From NCBI GenBank assembly GCA_002748735.1, contig PDTC01000018.1, positions 1-64,000 of the forward strand: a stretch of DNA of 64,000 nt. Reading direction: 5' to 3'. Source of the DNA: Desulfobulbus propionicus (GTDB lineage Bacteria; Desulfobacterota; Desulfobulbia; Desulfobulbales; Desulfobulbaceae). A program made the translations under genes and the position numbers. Shown in pieces: positions 43,710-52,292 of the stretch. The notes below the pieces were generated by a model. That model was not told the origin of the DNA. It made no database searches and saw only the letters and a list, made by a program, of their open reading frames with translations. Positions within the stretch are counted from its first letter, which is position 1; the number at the start of each line of letters is the position of its first letter.

Positions 43710-44924
43710 ATGCGCCAGCCAGACAAGACTCATGGCCTCCCCCCTACCGGGGTGGTAATCCCGGCCGCCGGTACCGGCAGCCGCATGGGGAGCCGTCTCC
43801 CCAAACAGTTACTGGAGATAGGCGGCGAACCTCTTCTGGTCAAGACCTGCAGGGTTTTCTGGCAGCACCCCAAGGTCAACGAAATTGTCGTTGTCGTACC
43901 GCCCGCTTTTGCCCCGGATATCGAGGCAATTTTGCAAAAACACTGTACTCCGGCAATCTTCGGGAGGATCCTGCTTGTCCATGGCGGTGCGCGTCGCCAG
44001 GATTCGGTCTACCTCGGGGTGAAAGCCCTGTCCCCGGAGATCGAGATGGTACTGGTGCATGATGGAGCCCGCCCCCTTGTGGACACCGCTCTGATCAGCA
44101 GATGTCTGCAGGCTGCACATGAGTACGGCGCCGCCATTGCCGCCCTTGAGGTCAAGGACACCCTGAAACGGGTTGAAGATGGCCTCATCCGCGCCACCGT
44201 CGACCGTGGCAATCTCTGGCAGGCGCAGACACCCCAGACCGTACGCCGCCGACTGCTGGAAGAGGCTTTTAGTGCTGCTGAACACCAGGGTCTTCTCGCC
44301 ACTGACGAGGCTTCACTCCTGGAGGAGCTCGGCATCCCGGTCCGTATCGTCAATGGCAGCGAACGCAACCTGAAAATCACCCGACCCGGTGACCTGGAGC
44401 TGGCACAGATCCTGACCGGAGGACAACGCCCACCCATGAACGATACCATTGGTCACGGCTTTGACGCCCACCGCCTTGTCGACGGCCTCCCCCTTATCCT
44501 TGGAGGCGTTGCCATCGAGCATCACCAGGGATTACTTGGCCATTCCGACGCCGATGTCCTCAGCCACGCCCTTGGCGATGCCATTCTCGGTGCCCTCGGC
44601 CTTGGTGACCTGGGACGCCATTTTCCAGATGATGACGAACAGTACCGGGGTGTCAGCAGTCTCACCCTGCTCGAGGCAATCATCGACAAGGCTGCTGCCG
44701 CTGGATATGCCTTGGGCAATGCCGATATCACGGTGGTCTGTCAGCGGCCCCGACTGGCCCCCTATATCAAAATGATGAAAAAAACCCTGGCTCATACCTG
44801 TGACTGCAGGCCGGAGCAGCTGAACATCAAGGCCACCACCACCGAACAGATGGGCTACACCGGGCGGGGCGAAGGGATCGCCGCTCATGCCGTCGTACTT
44901 ATGCGGGCGCAGCGGGCAGGCTGA
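43710..44924 (+). CDS. ispDF: Bifunctional IspD/IspF enzyme of the MEP isoprenoid pathway
   Basis: The 404-residue fusion has an IspD part (about 1-235; GVVIPAAGTGSRMGSRLPKQ and VLVHDGARPLV) and an IspF part (about 245-404; IGHGFDAHRLVDGLPLILGG, GHSDADVLSHALGDAILGAL, and the C-terminal IKATTTEQMGYTGRGEGIAA). It makes CDP-methylerythritol and then the cyclodiphosphate. I placed the start at 43710 because the frame further upstream lies inside rnpB. The fusion is common in alpha-, delta- and epsilonproteobacteria-like lineages. Confidence 0.95.
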   Translation: MRQPDKTHGLPPTGVVIPAAGTGSRMGSRLPKQLLEIGGEPLLVKTCRVFWQHPKVNEIVVVVPPAFAPDIEAILQKHCTPAIFGRILLVHGGARRQDSVYLGVKALSPEIEMVLVHDGARPLVDTALISRCLQAAHEYGAAIAALEVKDTLKRVEDGLIRATVDRGNLWQAQTPQTVRRRLLEEAFSAAEHQGLLATDEASLLEELGIPVRIVNGSERNLKITRPGDLELAQILTGGQRPPMNDTIGHGFDAHRLVDGLPLILGGVAIEHHQGLLGHSDADVLSHALGDAILGALGLGDLGRHFPDDDEQYRGVSSLTLLEAIIDKAAAAGYALGNADITVVCQRPRLAPYIKMMKKTLAHTCDCRPEQLNIKATTTEQMGYTGRGEGIAAHAVVLMRAQRAG

Positions 44925-44971
44925 TCAAACCTGCAAAGCCTTGGGCGGGACCTAAAGAAAAAAAGACACCA

Positions 44972-46036
44972 TCAGTCGAAATACACGGTTCCCGGAACCC
45001 CTGAAACCACCTCACCAATGACAACGGCACCAAAAGTCTCGCCCAGGGATTCCAGCCGCTCGAGAAAGTTATTGACCCGTGTCTTCTCAAGGGCCAGCAG
45101 GAGACCTCCTGATGTCTGCGGATCGAAACCTAGCATTTCCAGGACAGTACCTTCTGGATGTGAACTCACCATAAAACCTGCGTAGTGCCTGCGGTTGGCA
45201 TAGGCACCCGCCGGGATAATGCCCATCTCTGCAAATTCAACTGCTCCGGGCAGCAACGGCAGACTTTCGGCCCTGACGCGCATGGCCGTTCCAGACGCCG
45301 CCGCCATCTCGTGAAGATGACCAAAAAGCCCAAAGCCGGTGATGTCGGTACAGCTGTGGCAGGCTCCAGCCACACTGAAAACAGCCTCTTGAAGAATCGC
45401 CGGAGCAGCGTGGTTCAGCGTCGCCATCACGGCCACCAGCCTCTCTTCCACCTCTGGCCCGCCCAGCTCACCCTTGATAGCGGTGGACAGAATCCCGGTA
45501 CCCAGCGGTTTAGTGAGCACCAGAATATCTCCCTGTCTGGCCCCGCTGTTGGTCCACACCCTGTCGGGATGAACAAGCCCGGTGACCGACAGCCCATACT
45601 TGAGCTCACCGTCTTCAATAGAGTGCCCGCCGACAAGCAAGGCACCCGCTTCCCGTACCTTTGCCAGCCCCCCTTCCACCACTTTGCGAAACACGCCGGT
45701 CTCCATCGTGCCAGTGGGGCAAGCCAGGATATTCATGCACAAAAGCGGCCGACCTCCCATGGCATACACATCAGACAGGGCGTTTGCAGCGGCAATACGA
45801 CCAAAATCGTAAGGGTCATCAACAATGGGAGTAAAGAAGTCCAGGGTCTGAATCAGGGCTGTCTCGTCATTGAGCCGATAGACCCCGGCATCATCGCTGG
45901 TCTCTGTCCCCACCAGAAGGTTGGGATCTGTGGGCAGCTCCAGCCCGCAGAGTATGTTCCCCAGGTCCGCCGGACCGAGCTTGGCTGCTCAGCCGGCAGC
46001 TTTGACGGTCTGGGTCAGCCGCTCTTTCTTGACCAT
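44972..46036 (-). CDS. selD: Selenide, water dikinase SelD, selenocysteine-containing
   Basis: The enzyme makes selenophosphate for selenocysteine and selenouridine synthesis. The obvious ORF starts too late (MGTETSDDAG at 45913). Reading through an in-frame TGA at 45989-45991 extends it to ATG 46036 with GGAAGAGG upstream. This gives VKAAG-Sec-AAKLGPADLGN with Sec at residue 16, the catalytic Cys/Sec position of SelD, and a total of 354 residues. Behind the UGA a GGTCC-GGC-GGACC hairpin could be the SECIS element. Downstream, GTETSDDAGVYRL and VGGHSIEDGELKYGL are family motifs. It is convergent with ispDF. Confidence 0.92.
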
Positions 46037-46248
46037 ACCTCTTCCCCATGAAAAATCATCTCCACCGACCAGACAACCGGGAATCACTCTCCCAGTATTT
46101 TGTTTGTTGCAAAATAAACGACAATCTGGTTGATAGTATATTTTGGCGTTCGCTTTCCACAGTACATCCGATCAGCACCGGGCACAAGGATCAGTTCCTG
46201 TGCCCTTCAAATTTTCTGGCGAACGCCTGCAGCCGACAAGCCGGACAA

Positions 46249-47667
46249 ATGGACAGACTCTCCCCTCACTCGACGACGCTTCGCCCTCAGCATGAATGCG
46301 GGATCTGCGGGATCTTCGGCCATGAGGATGCTGCCAAGCTGACCTATTTCGGTCTATACGCCCTCCAGCACCGAGGCCAAGAAAGCGCCGGCATTGTTGC
46401 CGGCAACGGTGAGCGCCTTGCTCTCCACAAAGGGATGGGCCTTGTCCCTGAAGTTTTCACGGAAAATCAGCTCTCCAGGCTCTGCGGCGACCTGGCAGTG
46501 GGGCATGTACGTTACTCCACCACCGGTGAATCCACGATCACCAATACCCAGCCGTTTATGGTGACACACAAGGGTTGTCAGCTGTGCGTCGCCCATAATG
46601 GCAATCTGGTCAACTCCATCGCCCTGCGCGGCGAACTGGAAACCAGTGGTTCCATTTTCCAAACCACCATGGACTCGGAGATTGTTCTCCATCTTCTCGC
46701 CCGGAATATGGAGAAGGGATTGGTCGCAGCGATCACCGAGACTTTTTCCCGTATCCGTGGCGCCTACTCTCTTCTGCTGATGACCAAAGACACCATGATC
46801 GCGGTCCGCGATCCCAACGGGTTCAGGCCGCTCTGCCTGGGAAAACTTGGCAATGGTGCCCATGTGGTGGCCTCGGAAACCTGTGCCCTGGATCTCATTG
46901 AGGCTAACTATATCCGTGACGTGGCCCCGGGAGAGGTACTGATCGTTGATACTAGCGGTCTGCAGTCACTTTTTCCCTGGCCACAGGCCAAGACCAGCCA
47001 CTGTATCTTCGAACAGGTCTACTTTGCCAGACCTGACAGCGATGTCTTCGGGTGCAATGTCTACGCCGCTCGCAAGCGTATGGGTGAATTCCTGGCCCGT
47101 GAAGTCCACATCGACGCTGATTTCGTTATGCCCTTTCCAGATTCCGGCAACTACGCAGCCATCGGCTTCTCCCAGGCCTCGGGCATCCCCTTGGAGATGG
47201 GGATGATCCGCAATCATTATGTGGGCAGGACCTTTATTCAGCCCAGTCAGTCCATGCGTGACTTTTCGGTACGAGTGAAGCTCAATCCGGTGCCGAACCT
47301 TCTCAAGGACAAGCGAGTGATCATTGTTGAGGATTCCATTATCCGGGGCACCACAGGGCGCAGCCGGGTCCGAGCCCTGCGCAAGGCGGGCGCCCGGGAA
47401 GTGCATATGCTCGTCAGCTGCCCGCCCACCATGCATGCCTGTTACTATGGCATTGACTTCCCCTCCTGTACTGAACTCATCGCTGCCAGACACTCCGTTG
47501 ATGGAGTCCGTGAGTACCTTGGCCTGGACAGTCTCACCTACCTGAGCATTGAGGGAATGGTGGAAGCTACAGGCCTCAAGCGCGAACAGTTCTGCCTGGC
47601 CTGTTTTGACGGAAATTATCCCCTTGAACCAGATCGACGTTTTCAGAAACATGCCCTGGTCGGTTGA
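46249..47667 (+). CDS. purF: Amidophosphoribosyltransferase PurF
   Basis: The 472-residue enzyme performs the first committed step of purine synthesis. A short propeptide precedes the catalytic cysteine in ECGICGIFGHED. The Ntn glutaminase region contains YALQHRGQESAGI, VGHVRYSTTG and VAHNGNLVN. The phosphoribosyltransferase motif is VIIVEDSIIRGTTGRSRV. Cysteines in CPPTMHACYYGIDFPS and FCLACFDG are consistent with the Bacillus-type Fe-S-containing form. I chose ATG 46249; longer frames extend into non-conserved upstream DNA. Confidence 0.95.
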   Translation: MDRLSPHSTTLRPQHECGICGIFGHEDAAKLTYFGLYALQHRGQESAGIVAGNGERLALHKGMGLVPEVFTENQLSRLCGDLAVGHVRYSTTGESTITNTQPFMVTHKGCQLCVAHNGNLVNSIALRGELETSGSIFQTTMDSEIVLHLLARNMEKGLVAAITETFSRIRGAYSLLLMTKDTMIAVRDPNGFRPLCLGKLGNGAHVVASETCALDLIEANYIRDVAPGEVLIVDTSGLQSLFPWPQAKTSHCIFEQVYFARPDSDVFGCNVYAARKRMGEFLAREVHIDADFVMPFPDSGNYAAIGFSQASGIPLEMGMIRNHYVGRTFIQPSQSMRDFSVRVKLNPVPNLLKDKRVIIVEDSIIRGTTGRSRVRALRKAGAREVHMLVSCPPTMHACYYGIDFPSCTELIAARHSVDGVREYLGLDSLTYLSIEGMVEATGLKREQFCLACFDGNYPLEPDRRFQKHALVG

Positions 47668-47702
47668 GAAACCAGCTGACGGCCCTGTCAGGAGACCCCT
47701 GC

Positions 47703-47924
47703 ATGGTCATCAGTATTGACATTTATCTCTGCAGCGGCTGTACTGGCTGTGTGAGTTTATGCCCTGATATTTTTCAGATCAGCCCGTTGACCGGCAAGGC
47801 GGAGCTGCGGCGGCAAGAGCAGCCGGTCACACCCTGTGTCCGCGAGGCAGCCAAGCTCTGCCCGAAAAAATGCATTGAGCTCAGCCCTGTCGCCGAAAAC
47901 GCCCTGTCAAAGGCTCTTCCATGA
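47703..47924 (+). CDS. Small 4Fe-4S ferredoxin
   Basis: The 73-residue protein has one CSGCTGCVSLCP motif near residue 10 and a distant CxxxxxxxCP arrangement (PCVREAAKLCPKKCIEL) that completes a monocluster ferredoxin of the Desulfovibrio ferredoxin I type. It would carry electrons at low potential. It follows purF by 35 bases and may be cotranscribed. Confidence 0.85.
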   Translation: MVISIDIYLCSGCTGCVSLCPDIFQISPLTGKAELRRQEQPVTPCVREAAKLCPKKCIELSPVAENALSKALP

Positions 47925-47961
47925 TACCTGCTTTCTCCCCACAAATAACATCACAGTAAAA

Positions 47962-48558
47962 ATGGTCTTCCTGTTGCTCGCCTGGATTCTATGGTGCGCC
48001 CTGCACAGCCTTTTGATCGCAGCCCCGGTCAAACGGTGGTTTGCCCGCCGTGGCGGGAGACTGCTCGCCGGTTACCGGTTGGGTTATGTCATTTTTTCCA
48101 TCGTCAGCCTGATGCCGCTGCTCTGGTACTCTTTCTCACGGGAGCAGCAAGTGCTGTTCGCATGGCACGGCTGGTGGCACCTACCGCAGGCGACACTCCT
48201 GCTTGCAGCTGTGCTGCTCTTCCACGGCGGCACCCGTGTCTACGATGCTGGCTATTTCCTCGGACTCAAACAGTGGATGGAGTACCGCATCGGCCGGACA
48301 CCATCAGTAACACCCTTTCGTGACTCCGGTATCCTCGCCTGGGTCCGTCACCCCTGGTACAGTGGCGGCCTCCTCCTGCTCTGGACCGCTGGACCGGTTT
48401 CAGACGTCAACCTGCCCATAAAGCTCCTGCTCACCGGCTATTTTATCCTGGGAACCTGGTTTGAAGAGGGCAAGCTCAAGGCTGAACTTGGGGACGCCTA
48501 TACTGAATACTGCAGCCGGGTACCCATGCTGATTCCCCGACCACCGCAACGGCGCTGA
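47962..48558 (+). CDS. Membrane protein of the isoprenylcysteine/phospholipid methyltransferase-like family
   Basis: The 198-residue protein has about five hydrophobic segments. The C-terminal part has the pattern of PEMT/ICMT-like or NnrU-related proteins: GILAWVRHPWYSGGLLLLW (RHPxY), then FEEGKLKAELGDAYTEYCSR with the conserved E-E and Y. Such enzymes methylate lipids or lipidated cysteines. The substrate here is unknown. The ATG at 47962 directly precedes the first membrane segment. Confidence 0.75.
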   Translation: MVFLLLAWILWCALHSLLIAAPVKRWFARRGGRLLAGYRLGYVIFSIVSLMPLLWYSFSREQQVLFAWHGWWHLPQATLLLAAVLLFHGGTRVYDAGYFLGLKQWMEYRIGRTPSVTPFRDSGILAWVRHPWYSGGLLLLWTAGPVSDVNLPIKLLLTGYFILGTWFEEGKLKAELGDAYTEYCSRVPMLIPRPPQRR

Positions 48559-48678
48559 CCTTCTTTTCCCGGTTGTTTTCCTGAAAAAAGCACCTATGAT
48601 AAGGGCGTCTCTTCCCCTGGTACCGGCAACCTTGTTACCCCAAACCTGATACCCGAAAACTTGTCAGGGAGGCTCATC

Positions 48679-48903
48679 ATGAACCGGAAGGATCTCCTCA
48701 ATCTTGTCATTGGCCTGACAATTCTCGATTTTCTCTTTGTCGTCATTTACTTCATCGGCGCCCAGGACAGAACCGCAGGAAAAGACAGCCATCCGGCAAC
48801 CCGCCACGCGCCAGCAGGAAAGAGTAAAAGATATTTTTGGACCTCTCCCTGGCGAAAGAGAGCGCGTCTCGCCGCATACTCTCTTTCCACTGACTCTGCC
48901 TGA
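48679..48903 (+). CDS. Small single-pass membrane protein, unknown
   Basis: The 74-residue product has one membrane helix (about 7-27, LNLVIGLTILDFLFVVIYFI) and a basic C-terminal tail. GGGAGG is placed 8-9 bases before the ATG. Nothing else is recognised. The leader and first codons (TGTCAGGGAGGCTCATCATG) recur in degraded form near 53590, 5 kb downstream. The gene starts the accessory stretch between the purF cluster and ackA. Confidence 0.5.
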   Translation: MNRKDLLNLVIGLTILDFLFVVIYFIGAQDRTAGKDSHPATRHAPAGKSKRYFWTSPWRKRARLAAYSLSTDSA

Positions 48904-48924
48904 GATCAACGCGAAGGACTACCG

Positions 48925-49980
48925 ATGCAAAAAAAACCGACAACTCATCTCCCAAAGGTCAAGGCGTTTTTACAACGAAAAAACATTGAGGTGTCTGTCA
49001 AACGCTATTTAATCGACACTCTCAACCACATGGCTTTAGGTTTGTTTGGCACGTTAATTATTGGCAGTATTTTACATGTTATTGGCGAAAAGCTGGGGAG
49101 TAGTTTCTTAACAGAGACAATTTGGCCTACCGCCCGAGCAATGATGGGCCCTGGTATTGCCGTGGCCATCGCCTATGGCCTACAAGCACCACCCTTGGTA
49201 CTGTTCTCCTCTGTTATTAATGGTGCAGCAGGTGCAGCTTTAGGTGGACCAGTTGGCGCTTTATTGGCCGCTGTGGTTGGTGCAGAATTTGGCAAAATGG
49301 TTTCTAAAGAATCCAAAATTGACATCTTAGTGACACCTGGTGTGACAATTTTAGTTGGCGTTGCTGTTGGCGTGCTCATTGGACCAGTGATTGGTAAGAT
49401 GATGGGCTATGTAGGCGATATCATCAACGCCGCAACAGTGCTTCATCCCGTTCCTATGGGCATAATTGTCGCAGTGATTATGGGGATGGCCTTGACCCTG
49501 CCCATTAGCAGCGCGGCAATTGGCATCTCATTAGGTCTTAGCGGTTTAGCAGCGGGGGCGTCCGCTGCAGGTTGCGCAGCGCAGATGGTAGTCTTTGCTG
49601 TAATCAGCTATCGCGTCAACGGTGTTGGCGGCTTACTGTCGCAAGGTCTGGGCACGTCTATGCTACAACTTCCTAATATCATTAAAAACTGGAAAATCTG
49701 GATACCGGCCATTGTCGCATCAGCTTTTGTCGGTCCGATTTCAAGTACCCTGCTGCAGATGGAAAACACCGCTATTGGCTCGGGTATGGGCACGTCTGGC
49801 CTTGTCGGGCAATTTGGTGCCATCACGGCGATGGAGGCCGCAGGCAAAGGCGGGATAACGATGTATTTATCAATTGTGCTTGTTCACTTTATACTGCCAG
49901 CAGTAATCGGCTACGGCGTTTATTTAGTACTAGTTACGACAAAACAGATTAAACCTGAGGACTTAACACTGGATATTTAA
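48925..49980 (+). CDS. PfoR-like PTS transporter subunit IIC
   Basis: The 351-residue hydrophobic protein has about 9-10 membrane segments rich in small residues (GAAGAALGGPVGALLAAVVGAEF, GPVIGKMMGYVGDIINA). It resembles the PTS_EIIC_2/PfoR family found mainly in Firmicutes. True sugar uptake would need EIIA and EIIB, which are not adjacent, so the protein may act alone as a channel or transporter. Codon choice is richer in A/T at third positions than in neighbouring purF, which suggests transfer. The ATG is chosen by the frame start and hydrophilic N-terminus. Confidence 0.78.
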   Translation: MQKKPTTHLPKVKAFLQRKNIEVSVKRYLIDTLNHMALGLFGTLIIGSILHVIGEKLGSSFLTETIWPTARAMMGPGIAVAIAYGLQAPPLVLFSSVINGAAGAALGGPVGALLAAVVGAEFGKMVSKESKIDILVTPGVTILVGVAVGVLIGPVIGKMMGYVGDIINAATVLHPVPMGIIVAVIMGMALTLPISSAAIGISLGLSGLAAGASAAGCAAQMVVFAVISYRVNGVGGLLSQGLGTSMLQLPNIIKNWKIWIPAIVASAFVGPISSTLLQMENTAIGSGMGTSGLVGQFGAITAMEAAGKGGITMYLSIVLVHFILPAVIGYGVYLVLVTTKQIKPEDLTLDI

Positions 49981-50469
49981 AAGGAAACCTCGCATGTTGC
50001 GATCTATCTTCTTTCCCAACACAAGGGTAAAATTTTTTCAGCCTCGTGACAGCACTCGCTAAGCAAGGCCTGGGGCCTGAAAAAATATTCGAGGGGCCAA
50101 GCCATGTGGGATGAAGACGTGATCGCCTCCCTGAACAGAGACAAGGCCATCCAATCGATGCCACTGAAAAAAGGGCCGTTTTTTTTATTCAGCCGTCTCC
50201 TCACGGGAAGATGACTGGCCCAGTTTTGCAGAAGCTTCTCCCAGCGCCTTTGTCCCAGATGTCCACTGTGGCAGTCTGGTAGCTCTCACTTGTATTGGAA
50301 CTGCCCTGCAGCAGCGAGCATTCAGACCGATCTGGACAAAGTCTTTGACACCCTTCTTTTTGCTTTGTACCCTGAATTTCAGCAGTAGTGATATATGGGC
50401 GAGAAAAACTTGATACTTTTTGTGCCGCCAGGCCTGTTTTGCTGGAAAAAACCTTGAGCAGGAAAGGCC
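49981..50469. other. Intergenic remnant region between PfoR-like and YihY-like genes
   Basis: About 490 bases lack a convincing gene. A 27-base stretch near 50005-50031 matches the yihY-like gene at about 51205-51231 at 25 positions and even keeps the reading IFFPNTRVK. A minus-strand frame at 50185-50502 has no recognisable domain. The region looks like debris. Confidence 0.5.
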
Positions 50470-51795
50470 ATGAAATATACTCTTGATAACAGATTTTTCC
50501 ATTGGCTTGACAGGGAGCGGACCGATCTCTCTCCTATACAGCAGAAGCTACTGTCTGCGGCCAGAATAATTGCCATCACTCTTTATCGGTTTATCAACAA
50601 TAATCTGTCACTACGCTCCAGCGCAATGACCTTCACCCTGCTGCTTTCACTAGTACCAATGCTTGCAATGAGTACTGCAGTGGTCAAGGGGATGGGTGGC
50701 GGCAATCAGCTGAAGAATCTTGCCTACAGGTATCTCGATACCCTTGAAGAGAGCAAGGGGTTTGCTCTTCCTGATTTTGGGTCGAAAAAAGAACAACAAC
50801 CGGAAACCGAATCGAAAAAGACACTGACCGCTTGGCTGCGTACTGTTGTGGATAAAGTCTTTGATTATGTTGACCATACCAATTTTGCCACTCTGGGCAG
50901 TTTTGGCGTTTTGGGAATATTGCTTACCGCCCTGCTCATGCTCAACCATATTGAAAAAACGATGAATGTGATATGGGCGGTGGAGTCCGGACGTTCCCTG
51001 ATGCGAAAACTCTCCGACTATATGACATTATTGATCCTTTTTCCCCTATCGATCAATATCACCTTCGCAGCCAGTGCCATTTTGCGACATCCTGAATTTT
51101 CAGAAAAATTTAACCTTATTGTTCCGTTCGACTGGATGCAACCCCTTGTTCTTCAAGCAGTGCCAATATTTTTTATCACCATTTCCCTCTCTGCCGTATA
51201 TATCTTCTTCCCCAATACAAGGGTAAAAACAGTGGCAGCACTGGCAGGAGCCTTTCTCGCAGCAGTACTCTGGTTTATAATGCAAAATGTTTATATAACC
51301 CTGCAAATCGGGGTAGCCAAATATAATGCCATTTACGGAACATTTGCTTCTGCACCGCTTTTTCTTGTCTGGATCTGGCTTGGCTGGGTCTTTATATTTC
51401 TGGGTGCGCAGTTTGCCTGGGCCATTCAGCATCACCGCAGATTTTCTTTTACCGTAGCTCGTGCCGAACCGGCATTGCAACTGGCTGCGGCCTTTGATAT
51501 CTCCGACTCTATTTACCGAAATTTCACAACGGGGCAGGCGGTCACCTCACAGCAGGTTTTAGAACAGATCAACTACAGCTATACACTGGGAAAGGAGGTA
51601 CTTGAAAAACTCGTTGCACAAGGGCTTTTCCATCATTCACAGCGCGATGACCGCCTTCTCCCCTGTTTACCTGAGCAGGCATTCGACCAGGCAGGGATAG
51701 CAAAAGTTATCCTTGGTCAGAACACGCCTGACACTGAAGGTGGCAAAAAAAGTCATGAGGCAATCGCATCGGCCTGCAACGGGATTGGCCGATAA
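50470..51795 (+). CDS. YihY/BrkB-family inner membrane protein
   Basis: The 441-residue protein has six main hydrophobic helices between about 45 and 325 and the family motifs LRSSAMTFTLLLSLVPMLAM, GILLTALLMLNHIEKTMNVIW and LFLVWIWLGWVFIFLGAQFAW. About 110 C-terminal residues form a winged-helix-like soluble tail. The family was once called ribonuclease BN by mistake. It is now regarded as a transporter-like protein of uncertain function. A degraded copy of one segment lies just upstream. Confidence 0.9.
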   Translation: MKYTLDNRFFHWLDRERTDLSPIQQKLLSAARIIAITLYRFINNNLSLRSSAMTFTLLLSLVPMLAMSTAVVKGMGGGNQLKNLAYRYLDTLEESKGFALPDFGSKKEQQPETESKKTLTAWLRTVVDKVFDYVDHTNFATLGSFGVLGILLTALLMLNHIEKTMNVIWAVESGRSLMRKLSDYMTLLILFPLSINITFAASAILRHPEFSEKFNLIVPFDWMQPLVLQAVPIFFITISLSAVYIFFPNTRVKTVAALAGAFLAAVLWFIMQNVYITLQIGVAKYNAIYGTFASAPLFLVWIWLGWVFIFLGAQFAWAIQHHRRFSFTVARAEPALQLAAAFDISDSIYRNFTTGQAVTSQQVLEQINYSYTLGKEVLEKLVAQGLFHHSQRDDRLLPCLPEQAFDQAGIAKVILGQNTPDTEGGKKSHEAIASACNGIGR

Positions 51796-52292
51796 AAATC
51801 TCATGCATACATCAACCGGCATCTGGCCGTTCCCTCCACGGCACTCCTGTCCGGCGAAGAACATAGACAAGGCCTGAAAATCAGCTTTTGTGCAACTTGG
51901 TGTTTTCCTAACAGGTTAATATAAAAGAAAATTCAGGCAATGCTCATGGCAACACCGTACCCACACAACTGCTCAACGTATCGACAGACACAAGTTTAAC
52001 GCTCTCCATGCGGGGCCTTATCGGCCTCAACGAAACACCGCGTTTTGCGGCAAAGGAGTCAGCCTATCAGCGAGTGCAAGTATGAGCACTACAGATGTCT
52101 AATTCAAGAAACTGATGAAATTTCTGGAGGAGCTGATCTTATTTTTTGTGCTTGGTCATTCTGAGATAAAATTTTGTTCTGGATTGACTCTGCATTCAGG
52201 ACATCGCCTCTCCAGGAGAGTTTTCGGCAAGTTAAGTTGAGCTCGTAAAAGGCTTTTTCAATATAACCTATCCATATAACCCAGAGTAAAAA
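51796..52292. other. Intergenic region, no confident gene
   Basis: About 500 bases between the YihY-like gene and the NlpE-like lipoprotein. An open stretch near 51946-52085 reads like coding sequence (TSLTLSMRGLIGLNETPRFA) but has no start or family match, so it may be a fragment. TATCAGCGAGT at 52065-52075 partly matches the repeat at 2895 and 23557. Confidence 0.35.

Noticed and set aside
46048-46248. N-terminal extension of PurF by 67 residues
   Set aside because: Mature PurF begins at a Cys only about ten residues after the ATG at 46249; the longer leader is unlike the family.
50185-50502. Minus-strand frame of 105 codons
   Set aside because: No ribosome site, no domain and a composition like noncoding DNA; kept only as part of the remnant region.
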